Source: Rikenellaceae bacterium (lineage in GTDB: Bacteria; Bacteroidota; Bacteroidia; Bacteroidales; UBA932). Taken from it: a stretch of DNA of 12,812 bases. Where the stretch lies: assembly GCA_900769145.1 (NCBI GenBank), contig CAAGFN010000218.1:1-12812 (forward strand), in the 5' to 3' direction. The notes beneath the pieces were generated by a model. It was not told where the DNA came from. It was given only the letters and a program-made list of their open reading frames with translations, and ran no database searches. Below are positions 6,747-12,508 of this stretch, in pieces. The position numbers and the translations under genes were made by a program. The stretch's first letter is position 1, and each line of letters begins with the position of its first letter.

Positions 6747-8231
6747 ATGAGCAAAGAAATTTCAAGACGGTCATTCCTTAAGACAGGAACAGCCGCAGCC
6801 ATCGGACTCTCGGTGGCACCAGGAATGTTTGCCGCTCCGGCATCGAAGAAGAGGGCCGCTCCGGCTCCTATGGACAGGAAACTCAAGATTCTTGGCGTAG
6901 GAATCGGTGGCCGTGGTGCAGCTGACCTTGCCGCGATGGAATCAGAGGAGATTATCGGTCTCTGCGATGTGGATACCAAGTACGCCGCACACGTATTCGA
7001 GCGTTATCCTAATGCCAAAAGATATACTGATTACCGCAAGATGTATGACGAGCTTCTGGATGAGGCAGATGCTGTAATGGTAGCTACTTCGGACCATACA
7101 CACGCCATCATTGCAGCAGAGGCAATTGCCGCAGGCAAGCACGTTTATTGCGAGAAGCCTCTCGTTCATTCCATTTATGAGGCCCGCCTCCTTACCAAGC
7201 TTGCAGAGAAGCACCACGTCAGCACCCAGATGGGTAACCAGGGGGCATCAGAGGCAGGTGTGAGGAAGGTATGCGAGTGGATTTGGAATGGAGAAATCGG
7301 CGAGGTTACCAAGGTTGAGGCATTCACTGACAGGCCTATCTGGCCACAGGGTCTCCATAGGCCTGAATTGGTCGAGGAGATACCTTCAACTCTCGACTGG
7401 GACTGCTTCATCGGACCTGCCCCAATGAGACCATACAACTCCATCTATACTCCTTGGAATTTCCGCGGCTGGTGGGATTTCGGTACCGGCGCACTAGGTG
7501 ATATGGCCTGCCATATTCTCCATCCTGTGTTCAAGGCATTGAACCTCAAATATCCTATCAAGGCTCAGGCAAGTTCTACAACAGTTCTCACTGAATCTGC
7601 TCCTAATGCCGAGATGATCAAATTCGTATTCCCTGCAAGGGACAATATGCCTAAGGTTGCAATGCCTGAGGTAGAGGTTATCTGGTACGACGGCGGTCTC
7701 AAGCCTGAAAGGCCTGCAGGCCTCGCTCCGGGCAAGGACCTCAATATGCATGGCGGCGGAGTTATTTTCCACGGTACCAAGGACACTCTCATCGTAGGTT
7801 GCTATGGCCGGGAGCCTTACCTTCTTTCCGGACGTAATCCTGAGGTGCCTCACGTGCTCAGGGAGATCACTCTTTCTCACCAGCAGGACTGGATACGTTC
7901 CTGCAAGGAGCCATACGAGACCAGGGTAAAGCCTGCTTCAGATTTCTCAGAGGCCGGTCCGTTCACAGAGATGGTGCTCATGGGCGTGCTGGCAGTACGT
8001 CTCGCTGCCCTCAATATGGAGCTCGAGTGGGATGGCGAGAATATGAAGTTTACCAACATTCCAGCTGATGCGACCATCAGGACGGTTATTCAGGACGGAT
8101 TCTCCATCAAGGACGGCCACCCTACATTCAAGACCACCTACACTGATCCTGTGAATGCGCGCGAGTATGCTGCCGAGCTTATCAAGCATACCTACCGCGA
8201 GGGTTGGGTGCTTCCTGAAATGCCTGAGTAA
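6747..8231 (+). CDS. Tat-exported Gfo/Idh/MocA-family oxidoreductase
   Basis: A 494-residue protein. The N-terminus has a twin-arginine signal (SRRSFLKTG at 6-14, then a hydrophobic run to about 30), so it is exported folded, probably with its nucleotide already bound. The Rossmann fold begins at ILGVGIGGRGAAD (48-60), and the family motif EKP is at 136-138. Downstream are GWWDFGTGALGDMACH (241-256) and a C-terminal alpha/beta domain. Members oxidise or reduce sugar hydroxyls with tightly bound NAD(P). In exported Bacteroidota homologues next to DUF1080 genes, C3 oxidation of glycosides is the usual proposal. It is the first gene of a three-gene operon; the next gene starts 31 nt later. I found no convincing TAnnTTTG promoter in 6572-6746. 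ACAATAATTGT (6612-6622) and AGGAATTGTGTTCCT (6712-6726) are small palindromes there. Confidence 0.93.
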   Translation: MSKEISRRSFLKTGTAAAIGLSVAPGMFAAPASKKRAAPAPMDRKLKILGVGIGGRGAADLAAMESEEIIGLCDVDTKYAAHVFERYPNAKRYTDYRKMYDELLDEADAVMVATSDHTHAIIAAEAIAAGKHVYCEKPLVHSIYEARLLTKLAEKHHVSTQMGNQGASEAGVRKVCEWIWNGEIGEVTKVEAFTDRPIWPQGLHRPELVEEIPSTLDWDCFIGPAPMRPYNSIYTPWNFRGWWDFGTGALGDMACHILHPVFKALNLKYPIKAQASSTTVLTESAPNAEMIKFVFPARDNMPKVAMPEVEVIWYDGGLKPERPAGLAPGKDLNMHGGGVIFHGTKDTLIVGCYGREPYLLSGRNPEVPHVLREITLSHQQDWIRSCKEPYETRVKPASDFSEAGPFTEMVLMGVLAVRLAALNMELEWDGENMKFTNIPADATIRTVIQDGFSIKDGHPTFKTTYTDPVNAREYAAELIKHTYREGWVLPEMPE

Positions 8232-8262
8232 CAGATAGTTTTACATTTAAATTCTAAAGACA

Positions 8263-9156
8263 ATGAAAAAGACAATTTATACATTATCAGTCATTGCAAT
8301 GGCTGCAGTTGTTGCCTCTTGCGGCAGCAAGACAAAGGCTCCTGCCGAGATTGTATTCGAGCAGGGCGAGACAGTGGAGACCAAGGTTGCCAATGAGGGT
8401 GCTCCTGAGTACATCAGGGTTGACAAGCCTCAGGTGGATCTGGCTTCTGTTCCGGTTGACAAGGATGGCTATTATGTTCTCTTTGACGGTGTATCCCTCA
8501 ACGGATGGCGCGGTTACGGCAAGGACAACGTTCCTTCAAGATGGACGGTTGAAGATGGCGCAATCAAGTTCTCCGGTACAGGTACCGGTGAAGGCCAGAC
8601 CGGCGAAGGCGGCGACCTTATTTTCGCCCGCAAGTTCAAGAACTTCATCCTCGAGCTCGAGTGGAAGGTTTCCAAGGGAGGCAACTCCGGTATCTTCTAT
8701 CTTGCCCAGGAGGTCAAGACTGTTCGTGAGGACGGTAGTGAGAAATATGAGCCAATCTATATCTCATCTCCTGAGTATCAGGTACTTGACAATGCCAACC
8801 ATCCGGATGCCCTTCTCGGCGTGGATGGAAACCGCCAGTCCGCTTCACTCTACGATATGATTCCTGCGAAGCCGCAGAACCAGAATCCTTACGGTGAGTG
8901 GAACAAGGCCAGGATTATGGTTTACAAGGGTACTGTTGTTCACGGCCAGAATGATGCCAATGTCGTAGAGTATCATCTGTGGACAGACCAGTGGACCCAG
9001 ATGCTCCAGGCTTCCAAGTTCTCACAGGAGAAATGGCCTCTCGCTTTCGAACTCCTCAATAATTGTGGTGGTGATGAGCATGAGGGCTACTTCGGCCTCC
9101 AGGATCACGGAGACGACGTTTGGTACAGGAATATCCGTATCAAAGTGATGGAATAG
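8263..9156 (+). CDS. DUF1080 (3-keto-glycoside hydrolase-type) lipoprotein
   Basis: A 297-residue protein with a type II signal peptide; lipobox VVASC gives the lipidated Cys20. A single DUF1080 domain (PF06439, concanavalin-like jelly roll) covers about 68-296. Recognisable pieces are GYYVLFDGVSLNGWRGYG, RWTVEDGAIKFSG, GGDLIFARKFKNFILELEW, GGNSGIFYLAQE, SPEYQVLDNANHPD, GEWNKARIMVYKGTVVHGQN and GYFGLQDHGDDVWYRNIRIK. The family includes 3-keto-disaccharide hydrolases, which cleave glycosides already oxidised at C3. The oxidoreductase encoded just upstream would make that substrate. Likely location is the periplasmic face of a membrane. The next gene begins 5 nt after its stop, so the two are cotranscribed. 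Confidence 0.93.
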   Translation: MKKTIYTLSVIAMAAVVASCGSKTKAPAEIVFEQGETVETKVANEGAPEYIRVDKPQVDLASVPVDKDGYYVLFDGVSLNGWRGYGKDNVPSRWTVEDGAIKFSGTGTGEGQTGEGGDLIFARKFKNFILELEWKVSKGGNSGIFYLAQEVKTVREDGSEKYEPIYISSPEYQVLDNANHPDALLGVDGNRQSASLYDMIPAKPQNQNPYGEWNKARIMVYKGTVVHGQNDANVVEYHLWTDQWTQMLQASKFSQEKWPLAFELLNNCGGDEHEGYFGLQDHGDDVWYRNIRIKVME

Positions 9157-9161
9157 TTCCC

Positions 9162-10052
9162 ATGAAAAAGATTTTGCTTTATATGGCAGTTCTGCTGGGC
9201 AGCGTCACAGGATGCTGCCCGGGGACTGCCGCACCTGTCAAGAAGGACATAGGCGTCCAGCTTTACAGCCTCCGTTCCCTGATTGGCAATGCTGAAAAGT
9301 ATGCTGAGAACCACGAAGAGGTTTTCAAGGCACTTGCAGAGTTCGGTTATACCTCTGTGGAGGCAGCCAATTACAAGGATGGCCTTTTCTACGGGGTTTC
9401 TCCTGAGCAGTTCAAGGCCGATGTCGAGGCTGCCGGGCTGAAGGTCCTTTCTTCACATGTCGGAAGGGGTCTTTCCGGGGAAGAACTAGCCTCAGGTGAT
9501 CTTTCAGCCGCATTGGAATGGTGGAAGGAATGTGTTGCCGCCCACAAGGCAGCAGGGATGGAGTACATTGTTGTGCCTCACATAGGTCTCCAGAAGTCAC
9601 TTGCGGATTTGCAGACTTATTGCCGTTATCTCAATGAAATCGGACGCATCTGCAAGGGGAACGGGATTCTTTTCGGATATCACAATCATTCCCATGAATT
9701 CAGGAAGACCGAGGACAAGGTGATGCTCGACTATATGCTTGAGAATACTGACCCTGAACTGGTTTTCTTCCAGATGGATGTGTACTGGACTGTCAATGGC
9801 CAGGCCGCTCCGGTGGAGTATTTCGCCAAGTATCCGGGCCGTTTCACGGTTCTCCATATCAAGGACCATTATGAGATTGGCCAGAGCGGTATGGTTGGCT
9901 TCGATGCTATTTTCAACAATGCTGACAAGGCCGGCCTCCGTGACATTGTCGTGGAGATTGAGGGCTTCAGCACAGGTGACTGGCGTACCAGCATGAAGAT
10001 GTGCGCCGATTATCTCCTCAATGCCTCATTCGTGAAGCCGTCTTACAGATAG
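9162..10052 (+). CDS. Sugar isomerase/epimerase-like TIM barrel protein, exported
   Basis: A 296-residue protein. The ATG at 9162 is chosen because it opens a signal sequence (MKKILLYMAVLLGSVTGC). The frame extends upstream only inside the DUF1080 gene. VTGC with Cys18 makes it a probable lipoprotein. The mature part is an AP-endonuclease-2/xylose-isomerase-like TIM barrel: GVQLYSLR at 31-38, YIVVPHIG at 135-142, GYHNHSHEF at 172-180, FFQMDVYWTV at 202-211, FTVLHIKDH at 228-236 and IVVEIEGF at 262-269. The Glu/Asp/His residues in these motifs are the expected divalent-metal ligands. In 3-keto-sugar clusters such proteins are thought to isomerise, epimerise or eliminate the oxidised sugar; the exact reaction cannot be told from sequence. 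It is the last gene of the operon, followed by a strong terminator. Confidence 0.9.
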   Translation: MKKILLYMAVLLGSVTGCCPGTAAPVKKDIGVQLYSLRSLIGNAEKYAENHEEVFKALAEFGYTSVEAANYKDGLFYGVSPEQFKADVEAAGLKVLSSHVGRGLSGEELASGDLSAALEWWKECVAAHKAAGMEYIVVPHIGLQKSLADLQTYCRYLNEIGRICKGNGILFGYHNHSHEFRKTEDKVMLDYMLENTDPELVFFQMDVYWTVNGQAAPVEYFAKYPGRFTVLHIKDHYEIGQSGMVGFDAIFNNADKAGLRDIVVEIEGFSTGDWRTSMKMCADYLLNASFVKPSYR

Positions 10053-10059
10053 TTTTTAT

Positions 10060-10094
10060 CGGGTTCCGCAGCTTCGGTTGCGGGCCCGTTTTTT
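10060..10094 (+). terminator. Strong intrinsic terminator with UUCG tetraloop
   Basis: The stem CGGGTTCCGCAGC (10060-10072) pairs with GTTGCGGGCCCG (10077-10088), with a single bulged T and two G-T wobbles. It is capped by TTCG (10073-10076) closed by C-G. A six-T tract follows (10089-10094). It begins 7 nt after the stop of the TIM-barrel gene and ends the 6747-10052 operon. Confidence 0.93.
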
Positions 10095-10124
10095 GTACGG
10101 ACCTGGACCTGCTTCTTTAGTTTG
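10092..10124 (+). promoter_or_regulatory. Candidate promoter of the beta-barrel gene
   Basis: TTTG at 10092-10095 overlaps the T tract of the preceding terminator. A 21-nt spacer leads to TTAGTTTG at 10117-10124, which has one mismatch to TAnnTTTG. The transcript would start near 10130, about 11 nt before the ATG at 10141. Three copies of GGACCT (in 10099-10133) surround the -7 element. Confidence 0.5.
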
Positions 10125-10140
10125 GTTGGACCTGTTTGTT

Positions 10141-10869
10141 ATGAAAGTAATTAAATTATTGATTTTCATTACATTAGGACTTTGGCCTGCCATTGAAGGA
10201 TGGAGCCAGGTCCGTGATGTTTCTATTAATGTGGGGGCCAATGTTCCAATGTACAAGGGTGTAGAGCCGGACGTTGTCCTGGAACTGAATTACGGGCAGT
10301 TCTACCACAATGGCCTTGGCTTCAGGGCTGGATTGCAATGGTCCCCGACCGTGGCTGATGTGGAACATTATGTGGGTGTTCCGCTGTCTTTTTCCTGGAG
10401 AATGCGTCCCCGCAGTACGAATGACCGTCTGCTTTCCGGCACCTATGGCGCATACAGTTCCATTGCTTCCGGAACCGATGACCGCCTTGCTGCAAGGGAT
10501 GTCTTTGCAAATTTCCTGGTCAACTTGTTCAGTGATATGGAGTTCTTTGTAGGACTTACTCCAGGCTATGTGGCAGGTTCTTCGAGCAGTGTTTCCGAAG
10601 GGCGGTGGGGTGATTCCTGGCAGTATTGGCAGAAGACCTGGACAGAGAAGAAGACGTCGTTCTCGCTTATGGCCGATGCCGGCTTCTGTCTCAATTACAG
10701 TATCTGGCGCTTCGACATCAAGCTCAAGCCTTCAGTGCATTACTGTATCACGAAAAACTATCTGTATCATAGCACTTCAGGCGATATCCTGAACGGTACC
10801 ACCACCTCTTCCATTACCCCGCTCCGCTGGTTCTTCACCTTCTCCGGCGGCCTTTCTTTCCGCTTTTAA
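10141..10869 (+). CDS. Outer-membrane beta-barrel protein, function unknown
   Basis: A 242-residue protein. The ATG at 10141 is preferred: it opens a signal peptide (MKVIKLLIFITLGLWPAIEG, cleavage probably near WSQ-V). In-frame sequence upstream lies in the terminator. The mature part alternates hydrophobic and polar residues in strand-length runs (VSINVGANVPM, VLELNYGQ, GLGFRAGLQW, FFVGLTPGYVAG, FSLMADAGFCLNYS, FDIKLKPSVHYCI). It ends FTFSGGLSFRF, a C-terminal Phe typical of outer-membrane barrels. The size fits a barrel of about 8-10 strands. A charged, Trp-rich segment (SEGRWGDSWQYWQKTWTEKK) near 155-178 is probably a surface loop. No specific family was recognised. It stands alone between a terminator and a convergent intergenic island. 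Confidence 0.78.
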   Translation: MKVIKLLIFITLGLWPAIEGWSQVRDVSINVGANVPMYKGVEPDVVLELNYGQFYHNGLGFRAGLQWSPTVADVEHYVGVPLSFSWRMRPRSTNDRLLSGTYGAYSSIASGTDDRLAARDVFANFLVNLFSDMEFFVGLTPGYVAGSSSSVSEGRWGDSWQYWQKTWTEKKTSFSLMADAGFCLNYSIWRFDIKLKPSVHYCITKNYLYHSTSGDILNGTTTSSITPLRWFFTFSGGLSFRF

Positions 10870-10876
10870 TCTTTCC

Positions 10877-10889
10877 TGCCTGACAGGCA
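10877..10889 (+). terminator. Small hairpin after the beta-barrel gene
   Basis: TGCCT-GAC-AGGCA forms a 5-bp stem with a 3-nt loop, 7 nt after the stop codon. It is followed by the U-rich but broken run ATTCTATTTAATT. This is a weak candidate for the 3' end of the upstream gene. Confidence 0.35.
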
Positions 10890-10894
10890 ATTCT

Positions 10895-11029
10895 ATTTAA
10901 TTGGTAGCAGGAATGGTATCTCATTTCTCCGGACCAGGCCCTCCCAAACTTCGTTTGGGCTCCTCCCTCTAGTGCCGAGGGCGGCAAGTCCTCCGAAATG
11001 AGGTACCATCCCTGCGTATAACATTTAAT
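10895..11029. repeat. Long nested inverted repeat (possible REP/MITE-like element or structured RNA)
   Basis: Two 21-nt arms, 10907-10927 and 10995-11015, are reverse complements at 19 of 21 positions. One of the two mismatches can form G-U on either strand. Between them lie further hairpins: CCCAAAC-TTC-GTTTGGG (10943-10959) and CCCTC...GAGGG (10965-10981). ATTTAAT occurs on both sides (10895-10901 and 11023-11029), like a short target duplication, although it is A/T-rich and not directly abutting the arms. The space lies between the 3' ends of convergent genes. No ORF explains it, and there is no T tract for an intrinsic terminator. Confidence 0.65.
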
Positions 11030-11105
11030 CCATAAGCACTTACCTGCCATCGTCCGCATCATTTACGCCCACCAACATTTTATCATCGAAAAACCCACCC
11101 ACGAA

Positions 11106-11218
11106 GCCCCTAAAGCAGACGAAGTCTGCGCCGGCATCATCAGATGCCGCGCGAAGAACAGCGAAGCGCAGGCCTTGGGGCGATGGTGCGCACGAAGCGC
11201 GCTCCCCCGTAATGGGGG
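11106..11218. repeat. Branched hairpin cluster in the intergenic island
   Basis: An outer stem GCCCC (11106-11110) with GGGGC (11177-11181), plus two A-T pairs around a bulge, encloses three hairpins. These are GCAGAC-GAA-GTCTGC (11115-11129), CGGCATC-ATCA-GATGCCG (11132-11149) and GCGC...GCGC (11149-11169), the last overlapping the second by one base. GCGAAG is directly repeated at 11151 and 11161. Two more hairpins follow: GCGC-ACGAA-GCGC (11188-11200) and CCCCC-GTAAT-GGGGG (11204-11218). The outer structure is 76 nt. It does not have tRNA T-loop or anticodon features. The strand of any transcript is unknown; on the minus strand the loops read UUCG-like. Confidence 0.6.
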
Positions 11219-11226
11219 CAGGGGGG

Positions 11227-11270
11227 AAATAAAAGAGGAATGGCTCGCATCATCCCGACGCAAGCCATTC
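11227..11270 (-). terminator. Candidate terminator of the peptidyl-prolyl isomerase gene
   Basis: Read on the minus strand, GAATGGCTTGC (11270-11260) pairs with GCGAGCCATTC (11248-11238). This gives 11 pairs including one G-U, around an 11-nt loop. CTCTTTTATTT follows. It lies 134 nt past the isomerase stop, so a 3' untranslated tail is implied. Confidence 0.45.
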
Positions 11271-11295
11271 GCAATTCTAACCTAAAACTTAACCT

Positions 11296-11391
11296 ATGAA
11301 AAAACTATTCGCTAGAAAAATTTGCAATTTCTATGCCGATAGCCAAATTATTTCTGTTCATTTTGGGTCATTTTATGACCTCTTTGGGTAA
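11296..11391 (+). CDS. Short ORF, 31 codons, unrecognised
   Basis: It starts with ATG at 11296 after the leader CCTAAAACTTAACCT, which looks like a normal Bacteroidota start region. It begins MKKLFARKICNFYADSQ and ends at TAA 11389-11391. The first 16 residues faintly recall the start of DUF4492-type small proteins (a basic stretch, then FYxD), but the rest does not continue the match. It may be a decayed gene start. GGTCAT-TTT-ATGACC (11366-11380) forms a hairpin inside its 3' end. No promoter matching TAnnTTTG is visible upstream. It could be a real peptide, a remnant, or chance. Confidence 0.25.
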   Translation: MKKLFARKICNFYADSQIISVHFGSFYDLFG

Positions 11392-11403
11392 GCCATATTG
11401 TCT

Positions 11404-12132
11404 CTACTCCGCTGCAATGCTGTCAACAGCCTCCTTTTCTACCGGTACACATACAGGGTCCAATTTGATGCTGATGATTCTGACATCTGAAATCGGCCTG
11501 TCACGCCTGTCCCTGGCAACCTTTGCAATTTTATCAATGACATCGAAGCCCTCCACCGTTTCTCCGAAAACAGTGTAGGCCCCGTCAAGTGCCGCACAGG
11601 CCTCTTCGTCCTGTACAATGTAGAATTGCGAACCGGAACTCTCCCTCTCTGGATTTGCGGCGTCACCGCGTCTTGCAGCTGCAAGAGCACCCTTCTTATG
11701 GCGGTATTCCGGAACGAACTCAGCCGGAATTGTGTAGCCGGGGCCACCTTGACCGTATTTCTCAACCAATGTCGTGTCCTTGGTGTTCGGGTCACCGCCC
11801 TGAATCATGAAGCCGTCAATCACTCTGTGGAAGAGGATTCCGTCATAGAAGCCCGAGAGGGCGAGCTTCTCGAAATTGGCCTTGTGCTTCGGGGTCTTGC
11901 TGTAGAGCTTTACCTTGATCATGCCGAGGTTTGTCTGGATGTCAAAGATTGGCTCATCTACAAGTTTCTGCATCATTGCCTCAGCCTCAGCCATTTTCTC
12001 AGCCTGCCTGAGTGAATCCTCGCGAGCAGCCTGTTCCGCCTCGGACTCGGCTTTCTTGGAATTGTTGCCGCAACTTGCCGCAGTAATGCACAATGCCATT
12101 GCGCATATTGCCTGGAATAAATACTTTCTCAT
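11404..12132 (-). CDS. Cyclophilin-type peptidyl-prolyl cis-trans isomerase lipoprotein
   Basis: A 242-residue protein with a type II signal peptide (MRKYLFQAICAMALCITAASC; lipidated Cys21). A charged Ala/Glu-rich helical segment at about 25-57 probably spaces the domain from the membrane. The cyclophilin domain covers about 62-225: NFEKLALSGFYDGILFHRVI at 86-105, GFMIQGGDP at 107-115, GPGYTIPAEF at 130-139 and SSGSQFYIVQ at 165-174. The catalytic Arg103 (FHR), Phe108 and Gln111, and the substrate-contact Gln169, are present, so it should be active. Its role is folding of exported proteins in the periplasm. It is encoded 77 nt downstream of a tRNA-Leu gene on the same strand, with a terminator between and no clear promoter of its own. 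Confidence 0.95.
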   Translation of the reverse strand: MRKYLFQAICAMALCITAASCGNNSKKAESEAEQAAREDSLRQAEKMAEAEAMMQKLVDEPIFDIQTNLGMIKVKLYSKTPKHKANFEKLALSGFYDGILFHRVIDGFMIQGGDPNTKDTTLVEKYGQGGPGYTIPAEFVPEYRHKKGALAAARRGDAANPERESSGSQFYIVQDEEACAALDGAYTVFGETVEGFDVIDKIAKVARDRRDRPISDVRIISIKLDPVCVPVEKEAVDSIAAE

Positions 12133-12168
12133 ATCTCAATTGTTTTGAATTTTCGTGGCGTTTTTATG

Positions 12169-12202
12169 AAAAAGGATGACAGTCAATGTATTCCTGCCAT
12201 CC
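12169..12202 (-). terminator. Terminator of the tRNA-Leu transcript
   Basis: On the minus strand GGATGGCAG (12202-12194) pairs with CTGTCATCC (12182-12174): 9 pairs with one G-U and an 11-nt loop. TTTTT follows (12173-12169). It lies 7 nt past the tRNA 3' end and upstream of the isomerase gene. Confidence 0.75.
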
Positions 12203-12209
12203 CTCTTAG

Positions 12210-12294
12210 TGCTTCGGACGGGACTCGAACCCGTACAGGCATTCCTGCCCAAGGGATTTTAAGTCCCTCGTGTCTACCATTCCACCACCAAAGC
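12210..12294 (-). tRNA. tRNA-Leu (anticodon TAA)
   Basis: The 85-nt gene folds as a class II tRNA. The acceptor stem GCTTTGG/CCGAAGC carries discriminator A. A D arm contains AATGGTAGACACG. The anticodon stem AGGGA/TCCCT has loop CTTAAAA, so the anticodon is TAA (loop at 12257-12263). The long variable arm contains GGCAGGAATGCC. The T arm is ACGGG-TTCGAGT-CCCGT. The 3' CCA is not encoded. The long variable arm and the TAA anticodon identify leucine. It has its own promoter and terminator. Confidence 0.96.
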
Positions 12295-12305
12295 TAACCG
12301 AATTG

Positions 12306-12338
12306 CAAATATAGGAAAAATTCATCTATTTCGCCACA
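12306..12338 (-). promoter_or_regulatory. Promoter of tRNA-Leu
   Basis: On the minus strand TATATTTG (12313-12306) is a perfect -7 element. TGTG (12338-12335), 21 nt upstream, is a one-mismatch -33 element. Transcription would start near 12300, a few bases before the tRNA 5' end at 12294. Confidence 0.7.
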
Positions 12339-12393
12339 GAAGAATGAGTTTCGCCAAAAATGTGTTCTCAAAGGATGAAAAAAGAGGCAAACA

Positions 12394-12425
12394 TTTGTTT
12401 ATGGCAATGAATAATTATATTTTTG
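12394..12425 (+). promoter_or_regulatory. Promoter of fabG
   Basis: TTTG at 12394-12397, a 20-nt spacer and TATTTTTG at 12418-12425 match the Bacteroidota consensus fully. The expected start near 12431 leaves an A/T-rich leader of about 78 nt in which I see no stable structure. It is divergent from the tRNA-Leu promoter. Confidence 0.75.
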
Positions 12426-12508
12426 TTGACGGAAATGTGATTTTTGCGACATTTATACCAATTTAATGGCCAAATAAGAATATTTAATTTTTTTAAACAT
12501 TTATAAAA

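Noticed and set aside
9120..9161. N-terminal extension of the TIM-barrel protein
   Set aside because: It overlaps the end of the DUF1080 gene, and the signal sequence begins at the ATG at 9162.
10078..10140. N-terminal extension of the beta-barrel protein
   Set aside because: It starts in the terminator stem. The ATG at 10141 opens the signal peptide.
10907..11015. Bidirectional intrinsic terminator
   Set aside because: The stem is long with inner hairpins, and neither side carries a T tract.
11106..11181. A tRNA gene
   Set aside because: It has the size and a closed outer stem, but no T-loop TTCRA motif in the right place, no 7-nt anticodon loop, and 3-4 nt hairpin loops.
10870..11290. 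CRISPR array
   Set aside because: The repeats are inverted hairpins of different sequence; there is no regularly spaced direct repeat and no cas gene.
11333..11578. 81-codon open frame on the plus strand
   Set aside because: Most of it is antisense to the isomerase gene and it has no recognisable features.
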